Below are positions 1 through 8,817 of a DNA stretch of 64,000 bases, piece by piece. Within the stretch, counting starts at the first letter, position 1, and every line of letters starts with the position of its first letter. Where the stretch lies: assembly GCA_024742405.1 (NCBI GenBank), contig JANSYP010000004.1:124001-188000 (forward strand), in the 5' to 3' direction. The notes under the pieces were generated by a model. It saw nothing but the letters and a program-made list of their open reading frames with translations, made no database searches and was not told where the DNA came from. This stretch comes from Paracoccaceae bacterium. GTDB taxonomy: Bacteria; Pseudomonadota; Alphaproteobacteria; Rhodobacterales; Rhodobacteraceae. A program made the position numbers and the translations under genes.

Positions 1-1
1 G

Positions 2-115
2 TTTGCAGCGGCCCAGGGGCCCGCGGCTGATCTGGGAGGCTACTACCACACCGATCCGGCCAAGACGGCAGCGGTGATGCGCCCGAGTGCTACGCTCAAC
101 GCTGTTATCGGCTGA
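2..115 (+). CDS. Monomeric NADP-dependent isocitrate dehydrogenase, C-terminal end (partial)
   Basis: Only the last 37 codons are in the window; the reading frame enters at position 2 and ends at TGA 113-115. The peptide contains LGGYYHTDP and, a few residues later, MRPSATLN. I recognise this as the extreme C terminus of the monomeric isocitrate dehydrogenase family (isocitrate to 2-oxoglutarate, TCA cycle), which is common in Rhodobacterales. The next gene converges on it with three bases between the stops. Identification rests on a short tail from memory, so it is probable rather than certain. Confidence 0.6.
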   Translation, partial: FAAAQGPAADLGGYYHTDPAKTAAVMRPSATLNAVIG

Positions 116-118
116 CGT

Positions 119-1477
119 CTACGTGGCCTCCGGCGGCGTTTGAACGCTTGCAGGGGGCAGACGCGCTGCCAAAAGCGCATGCAGGTCGACCCGGGCGCGC
201 AGGCGTGTGGCCAAGAGGAACACGCCTGCCAGTTTCCGCTGGATGAAAAGCGTGTCCATCGGCGGGATATGGGTGAAGCTCTGGTCGAGAGCCAGCTCAA
301 GGCCCGCGTCGCGCAAGTCCTGAGGGAGCGTCGTGGATGCGAAATCGTAAGGCCCGGTCGCGCGAAACTGGGCGCAGACCCGCGCCGTCATCTCCACCAT
401 GGCCGCGGCGTGGTGCGGCGCAGTCGCCGCGTCGAACAACCCGAGCGCGCGTGCGGCCTGTGCTATACCCTCCCGGTCGTCCTGCAACCCGGCGCGCAGC
501 ATCGCCCCGTAGCCGGCTGCGGTCGCTGGCAGAACCTCCCGCGTTGCACCGAAATCCAGCAGCACCACACGGTCCGTCGAAGGGTCATAGCGGTAGTTGG
601 CAAAGTTCGGGTCGGTCTGCATCCAGCCGAACTCGAAAAGCTCGCGCAATACCAGATCGATGAGCTGCGTGGCCACGCGGTCGCGGGTTGTCTGTTCTGC
701 CGTGGCGAGATCTTCGATGGGGTGGCCGGCTGCAAACCCCATCGCCAGAATGCTCTCGGTCGTCAGATCACGCTCGCAGGTCGGGACGGAGAATTCGGGC
801 GTGTCCTCCAGCAATGTGCCGAAGCGGGTGAGACAAGCCGCTTCGCGCTCGTAGTCGGCCTCCTCATGAAGTTGTTTCTTGGCCTCCGCAAGGAGCGGGG
901 CAAGATCGATCCCCGCCGGCAGCAGCCCGGTCATCCGGACGAGGGCGGCCACATTGTCGACATCGCTGTCGATGCTGCGGCGCACTCCGGGATACTGAAC
1001 CTTGATCGCCAGATCGCGACCATCGCGGGTGCGGGCGCGATGTACCTGCCCGATGGAGGCCGCCGCAATGGGCCGGACATCGAACCGTTCGAAGCGTCTG
1101 ACGAAATCTGCGCCCCAGTTCGCCGCCAGTACGGATTTGAGCTGGCGGGGCGGCATGAACTCCGCGTCGGCGCGCAGGCGGCCCAGGATTTCGGTGAGCT
1201 CCGGGGGCAGGATCTCTCCTGTCTCCATGGACAAGAGCTGGCCGACCTTCATCGCCGCCCCGCGCATCCGGGCGAGCTGATCTGCGACGCGCCGCGCATT
1301 GCCAGGTGTCAGCAGCATATCGCGGACCGCCGGACGCTCGCCCCGCGCCAGACTGCGCAGCCCTTCGGCCGCGGCCCCCCCCGCAACACCGGAGGCCAGT
1401 GCCCCGAGCCGGGTCAGTCGCGCGATCTGGGAGGCGGGCACGGTACGTCCCCGAAACCTGTCATCAAACATCGTCAT
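119..1477 (-). CDS. ABC1/UbiB-family atypical kinase-like protein
   Basis: The 452-residue product belongs to the ABC1/ADCK/UbiB family of protein-kinase-like ATPases linked to ubiquinone biosynthesis or lipid homeostasis. The family KxGQ signature is visible as MKVGQLLSM. It is followed by the Ala-rich loop AAASIGQVHRA, the nucleotide-binding lysine in LAIKVQYPGV, the catalytic-loop segment QTDPNFANY and the metal-binding LLDFGATREV. I placed the start at ATG 1477 (MTMFDDRF) because the 64 residues upstream are Arg/Ala-rich and unlike the family; no strong ribosome binding site is visible. It is convergent with the isocitrate dehydrogenase end. Confidence 0.85.
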   Translation of the reverse strand: MTMFDDRFRGRTVPASQIARLTRLGALASGVAGGAAAEGLRSLARGERPAVRDMLLTPGNARRVADQLARMRGAAMKVGQLLSMETGEILPPELTEILGRLRADAEFMPPRQLKSVLAANWGADFVRRFERFDVRPIAAASIGQVHRARTRDGRDLAIKVQYPGVRRSIDSDVDNVAALVRMTGLLPAGIDLAPLLAEAKKQLHEEADYEREAACLTRFGTLLEDTPEFSVPTCERDLTTESILAMGFAAGHPIEDLATAEQTTRDRVATQLIDLVLRELFEFGWMQTDPNFANYRYDPSTDRVVLLDFGATREVLPATAAGYGAMLRAGLQDDREGIAQAARALGLFDAATAPHHAAAMVEMTARVCAQFRATGPYDFASTTLPQDLRDAGLELALDQSFTHIPPMDTLFIQRKLAGVFLLATRLRARVDLHALLAARLPPASVQTPPEAT

Positions 1478-1678
1478 GGGGGGCACATAAGCCGCGCGAG
1501 ACCGATAGCGAGCCTCGCGCGCCGGGCGGTGTTGCCAATGTTCCGCCGCACGGTTACCGCCCTGGGCGCGCGCCGCGCCGGATGTGCGGTCCTGTGCGGC
1601 CACTTGCTCGAGCGGAAGGCCGGTTGCCCAAGGTTCGGCCACCGCGGCAATTTCTGGACGCATTTCCACCTGCGCACT

Positions 1679-2611
1679 ATGTTCGATGCAATGCTAAGAT
1701 TTGTGGCCTTACTGCTCTTCTTCCTTCTGCCCTTTGGGACTGGACCAGCCAGCGCGGACAAGCTCGCGTACCTTGAGCTCGCGCGCCAAGGGTGGAACTA
1801 TCAGTTGCGCACGACGATGGTCGGCCGCGACATGGGGATCCGCGTGCATATCAACGGCCGAGATCTGGCGGGCGCTGCACTCTGCGTCGTTGGCGAGCGG
1901 CCCCACGCCCAGACCGACGAGGTTCTCGAGGCGTTTCGCGGGTTGCTTCATCACAGTTTCGGGAAACCCATGCCGATGCGTTATGCCGGGCAGGACGCGC
2001 GCGCGTGCGGTTCCGGGCGTACGGTCATCCTGCGGCTTTATTCCGGCCATCCGCCCAACGCCGCCCTATCTGCGGATCTCGACTGGATGAGCGAGGCCTA
2101 CAGGCTCGGTCTCCCGAAGGGCCGGCAATACGCGGTCAGTTCCCCGGCCATGGGACAAACCTTTTTCGGCTATCGCGGCCAAGGCACCCATCTAATGGTC
2201 AAGCAGCCGGCGTTGGGCCATCCCGGCACTCTGGAGCGCGCTTTCTATACCTCGATCCTGATCGAGGAACTCTATCAGGCCTTCACTTTCGGCATGGATG
2301 TTTTGCATTTCGATCCGACGGTGCCGTTCTTATCCAAGCTTCAGGAATCCCCGCAGCGGATGATGCGTCTGCCCTGGGAGTCTCGGTCTTTCATGCGGGC
2401 GCTTCTGCGCTCCAACCCGGGCCGCTTGTGCGCCTTTGATGTCTTCATGCTCCACGCGGTCGGGCGCGCGCCCGTCGACCAGACGGTGGAGCCGCAATTC
2501 ATCGACTATATCGACACGCATTTCGATCAACTCTCGCAACTGGCGGAGGACACGATGACCGACCCTCGGTTCGAGGGCATCGTCGACCAGACCTGCCGCC
2601 GTCCCGCCTGA
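1679..2611 (+). CDS. Secreted DUF2927-like protein
   Basis: This is a 310-residue exported protein. Residues 1-26 form a signal peptide (LLLFFLLPFGTGPASA then mature DKLAY). The middle carries the segment LIEELYQAFTFGMDVLHF, which resembles the conserved core of DUF2927 proteins; their biochemical role is unknown to me. ATG 1679 and ATG 1691 are both possible starts and neither has a clear Shine-Dalgarno. An open frame runs much further upstream, but it is antisense to the UbiB-like gene and is not used. The gene precedes the MoxR operon by about 105 bases, so it could belong to a different transcript. Confidence 0.65.
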   Translation: MFDAMLRFVALLLFFLLPFGTGPASADKLAYLELARQGWNYQLRTTMVGRDMGIRVHINGRDLAGAALCVVGERPHAQTDEVLEAFRGLLHHSFGKPMPMRYAGQDARACGSGRTVILRLYSGHPPNAALSADLDWMSEAYRLGLPKGRQYAVSSPAMGQTFFGYRGQGTHLMVKQPALGHPGTLERAFYTSILIEELYQAFTFGMDVLHFDPTVPFLSKLQESPQRMMRLPWESRSFMRALLRSNPGRLCAFDVFMLHAVGRAPVDQTVEPQFIDYIDTHFDQLSQLAEDTMTDPRFEGIVDQTCRRPA

Positions 2612-2716
2612 GAGCGCTGCCCGAGGCGGCTAATACCTTCTGCGGTATTTGCCAAACCCCCGATTGCGCATAGCGTGACCATGGACGGCTGCGGGGTACC
2701 GCGCCGGGGAGGAGCC

Positions 2717-3673
2717 ATGGATACCAAACAGGAGCCCGTGCCGGAGGGCGTCGCTGCGTTGCATCACGCGCTGGCACTTGGACTTGTCGGCCACCAAGAT
2801 CTGATCGAGCGCCTGCTGATCGCCTTGCTCGCAGGAGGACATCTGCTGATCGAAGGCCCGCCCGGACTGGCCAAGACCCGGGCCGTCAAATGCCTGTCGG
2901 ATGCGGTCGAGGGCAGCTTTGCGCGCATCCAGTGCACGCCCGACCTGATGCCTGCCGATCTGACCGGAACCCCGGTCTACCGGCCCCAGGACGGCAGTTT
3001 CGAGTTTGTGCCGGGCCCGATCTTTCACAATCTGGTTCTGGTGGACGAGATCAACCGCGCGCCGCCCAAGGTGCAGTCCGCACTGCTCGAAGCCATGGCG
3101 GAACATCAGGTGACGGCCGGTAACGCCACATACCCGCTGCCCGATCCGTTCCTTGTCGTTGCGACGCAAAACCCGATCGAACATGACGGGACCTTCCCCT
3201 TGCCCGAGGCGCAGCTCGACCGTTTTCTGCTGCATGTGGTGCTCGAACTGCCGGATGCGCACATGGAACGCGAGATCCTCGACCTGGTCGAAGCGGAAAG
3301 CCAGCACGCTCCGGTGCCTACCGAACACATCACGCTGGAAGCACTGGCCGAGGCGCGACGGGCCGTACAGGCGGTGCATGTGGCGCCGGAACTGCGCGAC
3401 TACATCGTGCGGCTCGTGCTGGCGACGCGCGAGGGCGACACCGCCGCGGATGTGGAGCATGCCGCATCGCCGCGCGGCTCGCTTGCGCTGGCTGCGACTG
3501 CGCGGGCCCGTGCCTATCTGCAGGGGCGCGACTATGCCTTGCCCGAGGATGTGGCGCGGCTTGCGCCGGATGCGCTCGCCCACCGGATCGTGCTGTCCTG
3601 GCGGGCCGTCGCCGAAGGCCGCCGGTCCCGCGATGTCGTGGCGGACATCTTGCAACAGGTCGACCCCTTGTGA
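2717..3673 (+). CDS. MoxR-family AAA+ ATPase (mxaR-like)
   Basis: A 318-residue AAA+ ATPase of the MoxR class, which act as metal-insertion or maturation chaperones with VWA-domain partners. Walker A is GPPGLAKT and Walker B is LVLVDEINRAPP, followed by the sensor region VVATQNPIEHDGTF. ATG 2717 is preceded by GGGGAGGAG at 2706-2714, so the 14 extra upstream codons are not needed. It heads a seven-gene operon in which every gene overlaps the next by a few bases. The order MoxR, DUF58, VWA proteins and TPR protein matches the mxaR-S-A-C-K-L accessory block of methanol dehydrogenase operons, which suggests a role in maturing a periplasmic quinoprotein. Confidence 0.9.
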   Translation: MDTKQEPVPEGVAALHHALALGLVGHQDLIERLLIALLAGGHLLIEGPPGLAKTRAVKCLSDAVEGSFARIQCTPDLMPADLTGTPVYRPQDGSFEFVPGPIFHNLVLVDEINRAPPKVQSALLEAMAEHQVTAGNATYPLPDPFLVVATQNPIEHDGTFPLPEAQLDRFLLHVVLELPDAHMEREILDLVEAESQHAPVPTEHITLEALAEARRAVQAVHVAPELRDYIVRLVLATREGDTAADVEHAASPRGSLALAATARARAYLQGRDYALPEDVARLAPDALAHRIVLSWRAVAEGRRSRDVVADILQQVDPL

Positions 3674-4575
3674 ACGATGCGCTGTCTGCCGCGGGCGTGG
3701 CGTTGCGCCCCGACGCGCTGATCGCCCTGCGTCAGGTCGCGATGACGGCGGATGCGGACCCGGTGCTAGCCGCGCTGCCGGGCGGATTTTCCACCCGGCG
3801 CAAGGGCCACGGCCTCGAGGTCGCGGATATGCGGGAATATGTCGATGGCGACGATCTGCGCCATCTGGACCGCGGCACCACGGCGCGGACCGGGCGGCTC
3901 CATGTACGCCAGTTTCAGGAAGAGCGTGACCGCATTACGCTGCTGGTCGCCGATTTCCGGTCGGCCATGTATTGGGGTCTGCGGCGCGCGTTCCGGTCCG
4001 TCGCGGCGGCCGAGATCCTGGCGCTGATCGGCTGGACGGTGGTCGAACAGGGAGGACGGGTGAGCCTGCTGGCGATCACGCCGCAACGGCCCGTCGTCGT
4101 TGCGCCGCGGGGCCGGGCGCGCGGGATGCTCGATGTGATCGGCGGGCTTGTGGAGGCCCATGCCGAAGGGCTCGCCGCGGTGAGATCGGGAGAGAAGGAT
4201 GATCTGCCCCTCGATATCGCTCTGTCGCGTGTCGACCGTCTGGTGCCCTCGGGCGCAGAAATCGTGATTGCGTCGGGGTTCGACAACGGGGGCGCTGGGC
4301 TGGCGGATCGTCTGGATGCCTTGGCCCGGCGGCGCAAGCCGCAGCTTGTTCTGGTCACGGACGCGGAGGCCAGCCGGATGCCCCAAGGACGATACCCGCT
4401 GCGCCTGAGCGATGGACGGCTCGTCACGGTACATCTGGGCCGTGCAGAGGCCGATGCGGAAGCAGCGGTACGCGAGATCGCCGGACGGAGGGCGCTGGTT
4501 GTCAATGCATCGGATCCGGTCCAGGACACGGCCCGCCGGATCGCCGCCGCCTTCCCGCTGGACCGCGCCGCATGA
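3670..4575 (+). CDS. DUF58 domain protein (mxaS-like)
   Basis: A 301-residue protein with a GTG start that overlaps the MoxR stop by four bases. The DUF58 hallmark is visible at about residues 45-75: VADMREYVDGDDLRHLD followed by a Thr-Ala-Arg segment and RQFQEERD. DUF58 proteins are VWA-like partners of MoxR ATPases, and the methylotroph member is MxaS. I see no membrane segment, so it is probably cytoplasmic and acts with the upstream ATPase. It overlaps the next gene by four bases. Family and context are clear; its exact activity is not. Confidence 0.85.
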   Translation: MNDALSAAGVALRPDALIALRQVAMTADADPVLAALPGGFSTRRKGHGLEVADMREYVDGDDLRHLDRGTTARTGRLHVRQFQEERDRITLLVADFRSAMYWGLRRAFRSVAAAEILALIGWTVVEQGGRVSLLAITPQRPVVVAPRGRARGMLDVIGGLVEAHAEGLAAVRSGEKDDLPLDIALSRVDRLVPSGAEIVIASGFDNGGAGLADRLDALARRRKPQLVLVTDAEASRMPQGRYPLRLSDGRLVTVHLGRAEADAEAAVREIAGRRALVVNASDPVQDTARRIAAAFPLDRAA

Positions 4576-4943
4576 GCGAGGGTGCGCTGAGCCAGGAGGC
4601 GATGCTTGCCAGCTTGCGCGACATAAGGCTGCCCGAGGCTGCCGCGGGGGGGTGGCCCAGTGACGTTGCAGTGGCGGTGGGGCTGGCCAGCGCGGCGGCG
4701 CTCATCGTTGCCTTGGCCGCACGTCTGATCAGCCAACAGCGATTGAAACCGTCCACGCCAACCCCGCGCGAGGAATTGGACCGCGCGCTGGGGTTGCCGG
4801 AGGCGGACCGGCGCATCGCGCTGCTGCAGTTCCTGCGCGACCGGGCCCCCGAGCGCTACAGGGCACTGACCCGCGATCTCTACAGCCCCGACGGTGCGCC
4901 GGACACACGTGCGCTGGAGGCAGAGGCCGCCGCCCATGTTTGA
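4572..4943 (+). CDS. DUF4381-like small membrane protein
   Basis: A 123-residue protein starting in an ATGA overlap with the DUF58 gene. There is a single predicted transmembrane segment around residues 35-60 (VAVAVGLASAAALIVALAA), followed by a basic cytoplasmic tail carrying PREELDRALGLPEADRRIALLQFLRDRAP. Size, topology and position between DUF58 and a BatA-type VWA gene are those of DUF4381 proteins, and of the mxaA position in methanol operons. It has no catalytic motif and is probably a scaffold of the MoxR/VWA complex. Confidence 0.65.
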   Translation: MSEGALSQEAMLASLRDIRLPEAAAGGWPSDVAVAVGLASAAALIVALAARLISQQRLKPSTPTPREELDRALGLPEADRRIALLQFLRDRAPERYRALTRDLYSPDGAPDTRALEAEAAAHV

Positions 4944-5898
4944 GCTGGCCGACCCGCTCTTTCTGCTCCTGCTGCCGCTCCCGTTTCTCGTGGCGCGTCT
5001 GTTGCGACCGCATCCGGTCACCAGCGGCGCGCTGCATGTCCCCGAGGCGATCGGCGACCGGCTGGTGGCGGGCGCGCGGGGCCGAGCCGGGGGCGCCGCC
5101 CTGCGCTGGCGGCAAGGGCTCTTGTGGTCGATCTGGCTGCTCTTGCTCTTGGCACTCACCGGACCGCGCGAGCTCGCGCCGGTGTCTGCGCTCAAGGTCT
5201 CCGGGCGCGATCTGGCGATTGTGCTGGATCTCTCGGGCTCAATGGTCCGGGACGATTTCCACCTGAACGGTGAACAGGTCACGCGCCAGCAGGCGGTCAC
5301 GCGGGTGGGTGCCGATTTTGCACGGCGCCGTGGCGGAGACCGCGTCGCGCTGATCATCTTCGGGTCGGAGGCCTATTATGCGGCGCCTTTCACCTTCGAT
5401 GTCGAGGCGGTCGCGCGGCGGATCGAAGAAGCCGCCATCGGGATCTCGGGGCGGGCGACCAACATTTCGGACGGGCTGGGTCTGGCGCTGAAACGCATGG
5501 GCGACAGCGAAGCGGCCAGCCGCGTGGTCATCCTCCTGTCGGACGGCGTCAACAACGCCGGGGCCACCAATCCGCGCGGCGTCGCGGAGCTGGCCGCCGC
5601 CATGGGGGTGCGGGTCCACACGATCGCACTGGGGCCCAAGGATCTGACGACCGCCGAGGCCGGCGAGCGCGGCGTCGTCGATGCCGCCACATTGCGCGCG
5701 ATCTCGCAGATCTCGGGCGGGGAGAGCTTTCGCGTGCGCACGACCGATGATCTCGTCGCGGTGGCCGAGGCGCTGGACCGTCTGGAGGCCACAGATGGCG
5801 ACGGGCTCTCTGCCGAGGTGTTTCACGAATTCTGGCCTTGGCCGGCGGGACTTGCCGCCCTATTGGGGCTGGCGTTCCTCTGGCGCGATACGGCATGA
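4936..5898 (+). CDS. BatA-like VWA-domain protein (mxaC-like)
   Basis: A 320-residue membrane-anchored von Willebrand A protein. It opens with a hydrophobic segment (LADPLFLLLLPLPFLVARLL), has a second near residue 75, a VWA domain, and a C-terminal membrane segment (WPWPAGLAALLGLAFLW). The MIDAS metal site DLSGS is intact at about residues 98-102. The start at 4936 overlaps the previous stop by eight bases; upstream codons are Arg-rich and out of character. In methanol operons the equivalent gene is mxaC, and elsewhere batA. It is probably a periplasm-facing partner of the MoxR ATPase. Confidence 0.8.
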   Translation: MFELADPLFLLLLPLPFLVARLLRPHPVTSGALHVPEAIGDRLVAGARGRAGGAALRWRQGLLWSIWLLLLLALTGPRELAPVSALKVSGRDLAIVLDLSGSMVRDDFHLNGEQVTRQQAVTRVGADFARRRGGDRVALIIFGSEAYYAAPFTFDVEAVARRIEEAAIGISGRATNISDGLGLALKRMGDSEAASRVVILLSDGVNNAGATNPRGVAELAAAMGVRVHTIALGPKDLTTAEAGERGVVDAATLRAISQISGGESFRVRTTDDLVAVAEALDRLEATDGDGLSAEVFHEFWPWPAGLAALLGLAFLWRDTA

Positions 5899-6794
5899 GC
5901 GGGCTCGAGATTACACTGCTACGGCCCGTGTGGCTGCTGGCGCTGCTCCCGCTGGTCGGTCTGGCGGCATGGGTCTGGCTGCGGCAGCGGCGGTTGGGGG
6001 ATTGGAGCAAGGCGACCGATCCGGCGCTGATGCAGGCCATGGCCGCGCTGGGGCGGATCGATGCCACGGCCAGCCGGATGCCGATGCTGACGACGACCGC
6101 GACTCTGGTAATGATCGTCATCGCGCTCTCGGGCCCCGCGATCGAACGGCGCGATACCCTGTCTTACCGAAACCTGGACGGGGTGCTGTTTCTGGTCGAT
6201 GCCTCGACGAGCGTGACAGACGATCCCCGCTGGCCACAGATGCTGACCATGGGACGCTTTGCGCTCGCGTCGCTGGGCACGCGTCCCGGCGGGCTGATCG
6301 TCTATGGAGGCGATGCCTATGTGGCCACGGACATGACGGCCGATCACCTGCAGTTGGGGCAAACCTTCTCGCTGCTGGATGAGACGCCCGTGCCGGACAA
6401 GGGGTCACGTCCGGAACGCGCGCTGGAGCTCGCGGCGCGTATGCTGGCCGACGCCGACGTGATCGCAGGCGACGTCGTGCTGTTTACCGATGGTGACGGG
6501 TTGGGGCCGGAGTCGCTGCAGGCTGCTGCTGCGATCGCGGCACAGGGCAGCCGCCTGTCGCTGGTTTCCATGCATGATCCGGCGCCAGCGCTTGCGACCC
6601 ATGCCGCGGTCGGAGGCGGCGCGGTTTTCGCGCTGGAAGACACAGACGCAATGCGGCTCTGGCTGGCGGAGGACGCGCGGACGCGACTGGAGCGTCAGGA
6701 TTACCCGCTGCTGTTCTGGCAGGATCTGGGACGCTACCTGCTTGGGCTGGCCCTGATCCCCCTTCTATTGCTGTTCCGACGAGAGGCTGCATGA
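5895..6794 (+). CDS. BatB-like VWA-domain protein (mxaL-like)
   Basis: A 299-residue second von Willebrand A protein beginning in an ATGA overlap. Two N-terminal hydrophobic segments (PVWLLALLPLVGLAAWVWL and TTTATLVMIVIALSG) and a C-terminal one (YLLGLALIPLLLLF) flank a VWA domain whose MIDAS is DASTS. It is paralogous in layout to the preceding gene, as BatA is to BatB or MxaC to MxaL. The two probably form a membrane complex with the TPR protein encoded next. Confidence 0.8.
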   Translation: MSGLEITLLRPVWLLALLPLVGLAAWVWLRQRRLGDWSKATDPALMQAMAALGRIDATASRMPMLTTTATLVMIVIALSGPAIERRDTLSYRNLDGVLFLVDASTSVTDDPRWPQMLTMGRFALASLGTRPGGLIVYGGDAYVATDMTADHLQLGQTFSLLDETPVPDKGSRPERALELAARMLADADVIAGDVVLFTDGDGLGPESLQAAAAIAAQGSRLSLVSMHDPAPALATHAAVGGGAVFALEDTDAMRLWLAEDARTRLERQDYPLLFWQDLGRYLLGLALIPLLLLFRREAA

Positions 6795-7465
6795 GGATCC
6801 TGGCGCTTATCTCTGTCGCTTCGCTGGGACTGGCGCTGATGCTGGGCGGGGCCGCGCCCTTTGCCCGCGTACTGATGGCGGCGGGCTTGCCGGGCGCTGC
6901 GGTACCGCTGTCGGAAAGCGACGCCTGGCGGGGGGCCGCGCTCTATCGCGCGGGCGACTTTGATGCGGCTGCGGAAGCCTTTGCAAAGGCTGGCGCGCTC
7001 TACAATCTCGGCAACGCCGAAACACGACGCGGGGACTATGCTGCCGCACTCGAAGCCTACGACATCGCGATCACCAGGGGTGATCAGGACGCGCGCGCAA
7101 ATTTCGACGTGGTTGCGGCGTTTTACGCAAGTCTCGGGATCGACCCGGAGACACTGGCGTTGTTCCCGGATCGAAAAGACGGACCGGAAACCGAGGGCTT
7201 CATCGCGCGCGGCGAGGGGCGCGCTTCTGGAACGGGTGACGAGGTGACCAACACCAACACCATGATGGGACTTGCCCAGCTCGACAGCCGCGGGAACCTG
7301 GGCGTGCGACGGATCTTCGACGACAGATTCATGGTCGCCGACGAGCGCTGGTTGGAGCAATTGTCCGATGTGCCCGGCGAATTCCTCGCAGCGCGTATCG
7401 CGCAGGAGCACAAGCGCCGCGTCAAGCTGGGTCTATCCCCGCCCCCGGCGGAGGATCCGCGATGA
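6791..7465 (+). CDS. TPR-repeat protein (BatC/mxaK-like)
   Basis: A 224-residue protein with an N-terminal hydrophobic anchor or signal (LALISVASLGLALMLGGAAPF). Two tetratricopeptide-like repeats lie around residues 40-95 (AALYRAGDFDAAAEAFAKAG and NLGNAETRRGDYAAALEAYD). It overlaps both neighbours by four bases. TPR proteins between BatB and BatD genes (BatC), and MxaK in methanol operons, are thought to scaffold the VWA complex. The C-terminal third has no recognisable domain. Confidence 0.75.
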   Translation: MRILALISVASLGLALMLGGAAPFARVLMAAGLPGAAVPLSESDAWRGAALYRAGDFDAAAEAFAKAGALYNLGNAETRRGDYAAALEAYDIAITRGDQDARANFDVVAAFYASLGIDPETLALFPDRKDGPETEGFIARGEGRASGTGDEVTNTNTMMGLAQLDSRGNLGVRRIFDDRFMVADERWLEQLSDVPGEFLAARIAQEHKRRVKLGLSPPPAEDPR

Positions 7466-8667
7466 GGTGGCTCGGTCTGATCCTGTGTCTGCTTTGGCCG
7501 CTGGGCGCTTCTGGCCAGTCGAGGACGGTTCTCCCGTCTGAACTATCGCTTACGGCAACGGTCGAAGCGATGGCCCACACGCCCGTCACCCGCGAGATGA
7601 TCCTGATCACGCTCCGCGGGATCTACCGGCGCCACATCACGCTGGAAAAACTGGTGCAGCCCGATCTTGAAGGTTTCAGTTGGACGCAGCTCGGTCTGGA
7701 CAGCTGGCACGAAGAACGGCTGGACGGCGAACGTGTCAAGGTCTTCACCCGGCGCATCGCGGTCTACCCTGACCGCCCGGGAGAGCTGACCATCGCGCCC
7801 TTCACCCACAAGCTGACGCTGACCGATGAGCGTGACGCATGGTTCGAGCATGAGATCCAGTCCGAACCTTTGCACATCACTGTGGCACCGGCGCCGGAGA
7901 CATCGGACTGGTGGTTTCCGGTCCGCCGCCTGCGGGTGTCCGATCGCTGGTCCAATGCGCCCGACCAGTTGGCCCCGGGCGAAGGCGTCCTGCGGATCGT
8001 TCAGGTCGAAGCCCTGGGCGTGACGCCGGAGATGATCCCGCCGATGCCCGAGCTGACGTCGCCGTCGGCGATGATCTTTCCTCATCCCGAAAAGCGGCTG
8101 GTGGAGCTGACACCCGAAGGCCCGATGACCATCGCGTTCTGGCGGTGGACGATCCAACCCACCAACGACACCTCGACCATCGTCGAGCCGATGAGTTTTG
8201 ACTATTTCGATACGACGACCCGCCAATCGCGCGAGGTGACGATCTCCGCCCAGCGGGTGGCCTACGGCACCGCCGTGCCGGAGACACCGTCGCCTCAATC
8301 GTCCGAGCGCGCGGCGCCCTATTCGTTGCCGGGATGGCCGGCGGCGCTCTTGGCCGGTGGTGTCTTCGCATTCGGAGTCGGTGGCAGTCTCTGGGGGCGC
8401 CGGCTCACCGGGCGCAGCGGGTTGGAGCGGTTTTCCATTTTCGATCCGTTGCGCCGGGCGCTGCGCCGATCCGCGCGTCGACAGGACCTGGCGGGGGTCA
8501 GGCAGGCGGCCGCGGCGATTCTGCGCCGGGACGGTGGATTGGATCAGAAACGTGCAATGCTCCGTGATCTGGACCGTTCTGTCTTTGATCCACACGGCGT
8601 GCCCGCCGACCTGCGCGGGTTCGTTCGCAATTTCTTGAACACGCGACCCGAGCAGCACGGCCGCTGA
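7462..8667 (+). CDS. BatD-like membrane protein
   Basis: A 401-residue protein with a signal peptide (LILCLLWPLGASGQ), a long periplasmic beta-rich region, a transmembrane helix near residue 285 (GWPAALLAGGVFAFGVGGSLW) and a basic cytoplasmic tail. This is the topology of BatD/oxygen-tolerance proteins that close Bat operons, and it may occupy the role of MxaA. It overlaps the TPR gene by four bases and is the last gene of the MoxR operon. Sequence identity to any one family is not obvious by eye, so the name is by position and topology. Confidence 0.65.
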   Translation: MRWLGLILCLLWPLGASGQSRTVLPSELSLTATVEAMAHTPVTREMILITLRGIYRRHITLEKLVQPDLEGFSWTQLGLDSWHEERLDGERVKVFTRRIAVYPDRPGELTIAPFTHKLTLTDERDAWFEHEIQSEPLHITVAPAPETSDWWFPVRRLRVSDRWSNAPDQLAPGEGVLRIVQVEALGVTPEMIPPMPELTSPSAMIFPHPEKRLVELTPEGPMTIAFWRWTIQPTNDTSTIVEPMSFDYFDTTTRQSREVTISAQRVAYGTAVPETPSPQSSERAAPYSLPGWPAALLAGGVFAFGVGGSLWGRRLTGRSGLERFSIFDPLRRALRRSARRQDLAGVRQAAAAILRRDGGLDQKRAMLRDLDRSVFDPHGVPADLRGFVRNFLNTRPEQHGR

Positions 8668-8817
8668 ACGCGCAAAAAACGTGCAACTTCATGGGAAAAC
8701 CACCTATCGGCGCTCGTTGGCGCCGCGCTTCTCCGTGGATAGGGGCCGGCGCGCCGACACCTGAAACAGTTGAATCCCCTTGCGTCTTTGGTAGCGTCTG
8801 CGCGGGAGGTTTATCAA

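Noticed and set aside
140-1678. Long rightward open frame in front of the DUF2927-like gene
   Set aside because: It is antisense to the UbiB-like kinase gene, whose family motifs are intact. Only the part from 1679 has a signal peptide and family features.
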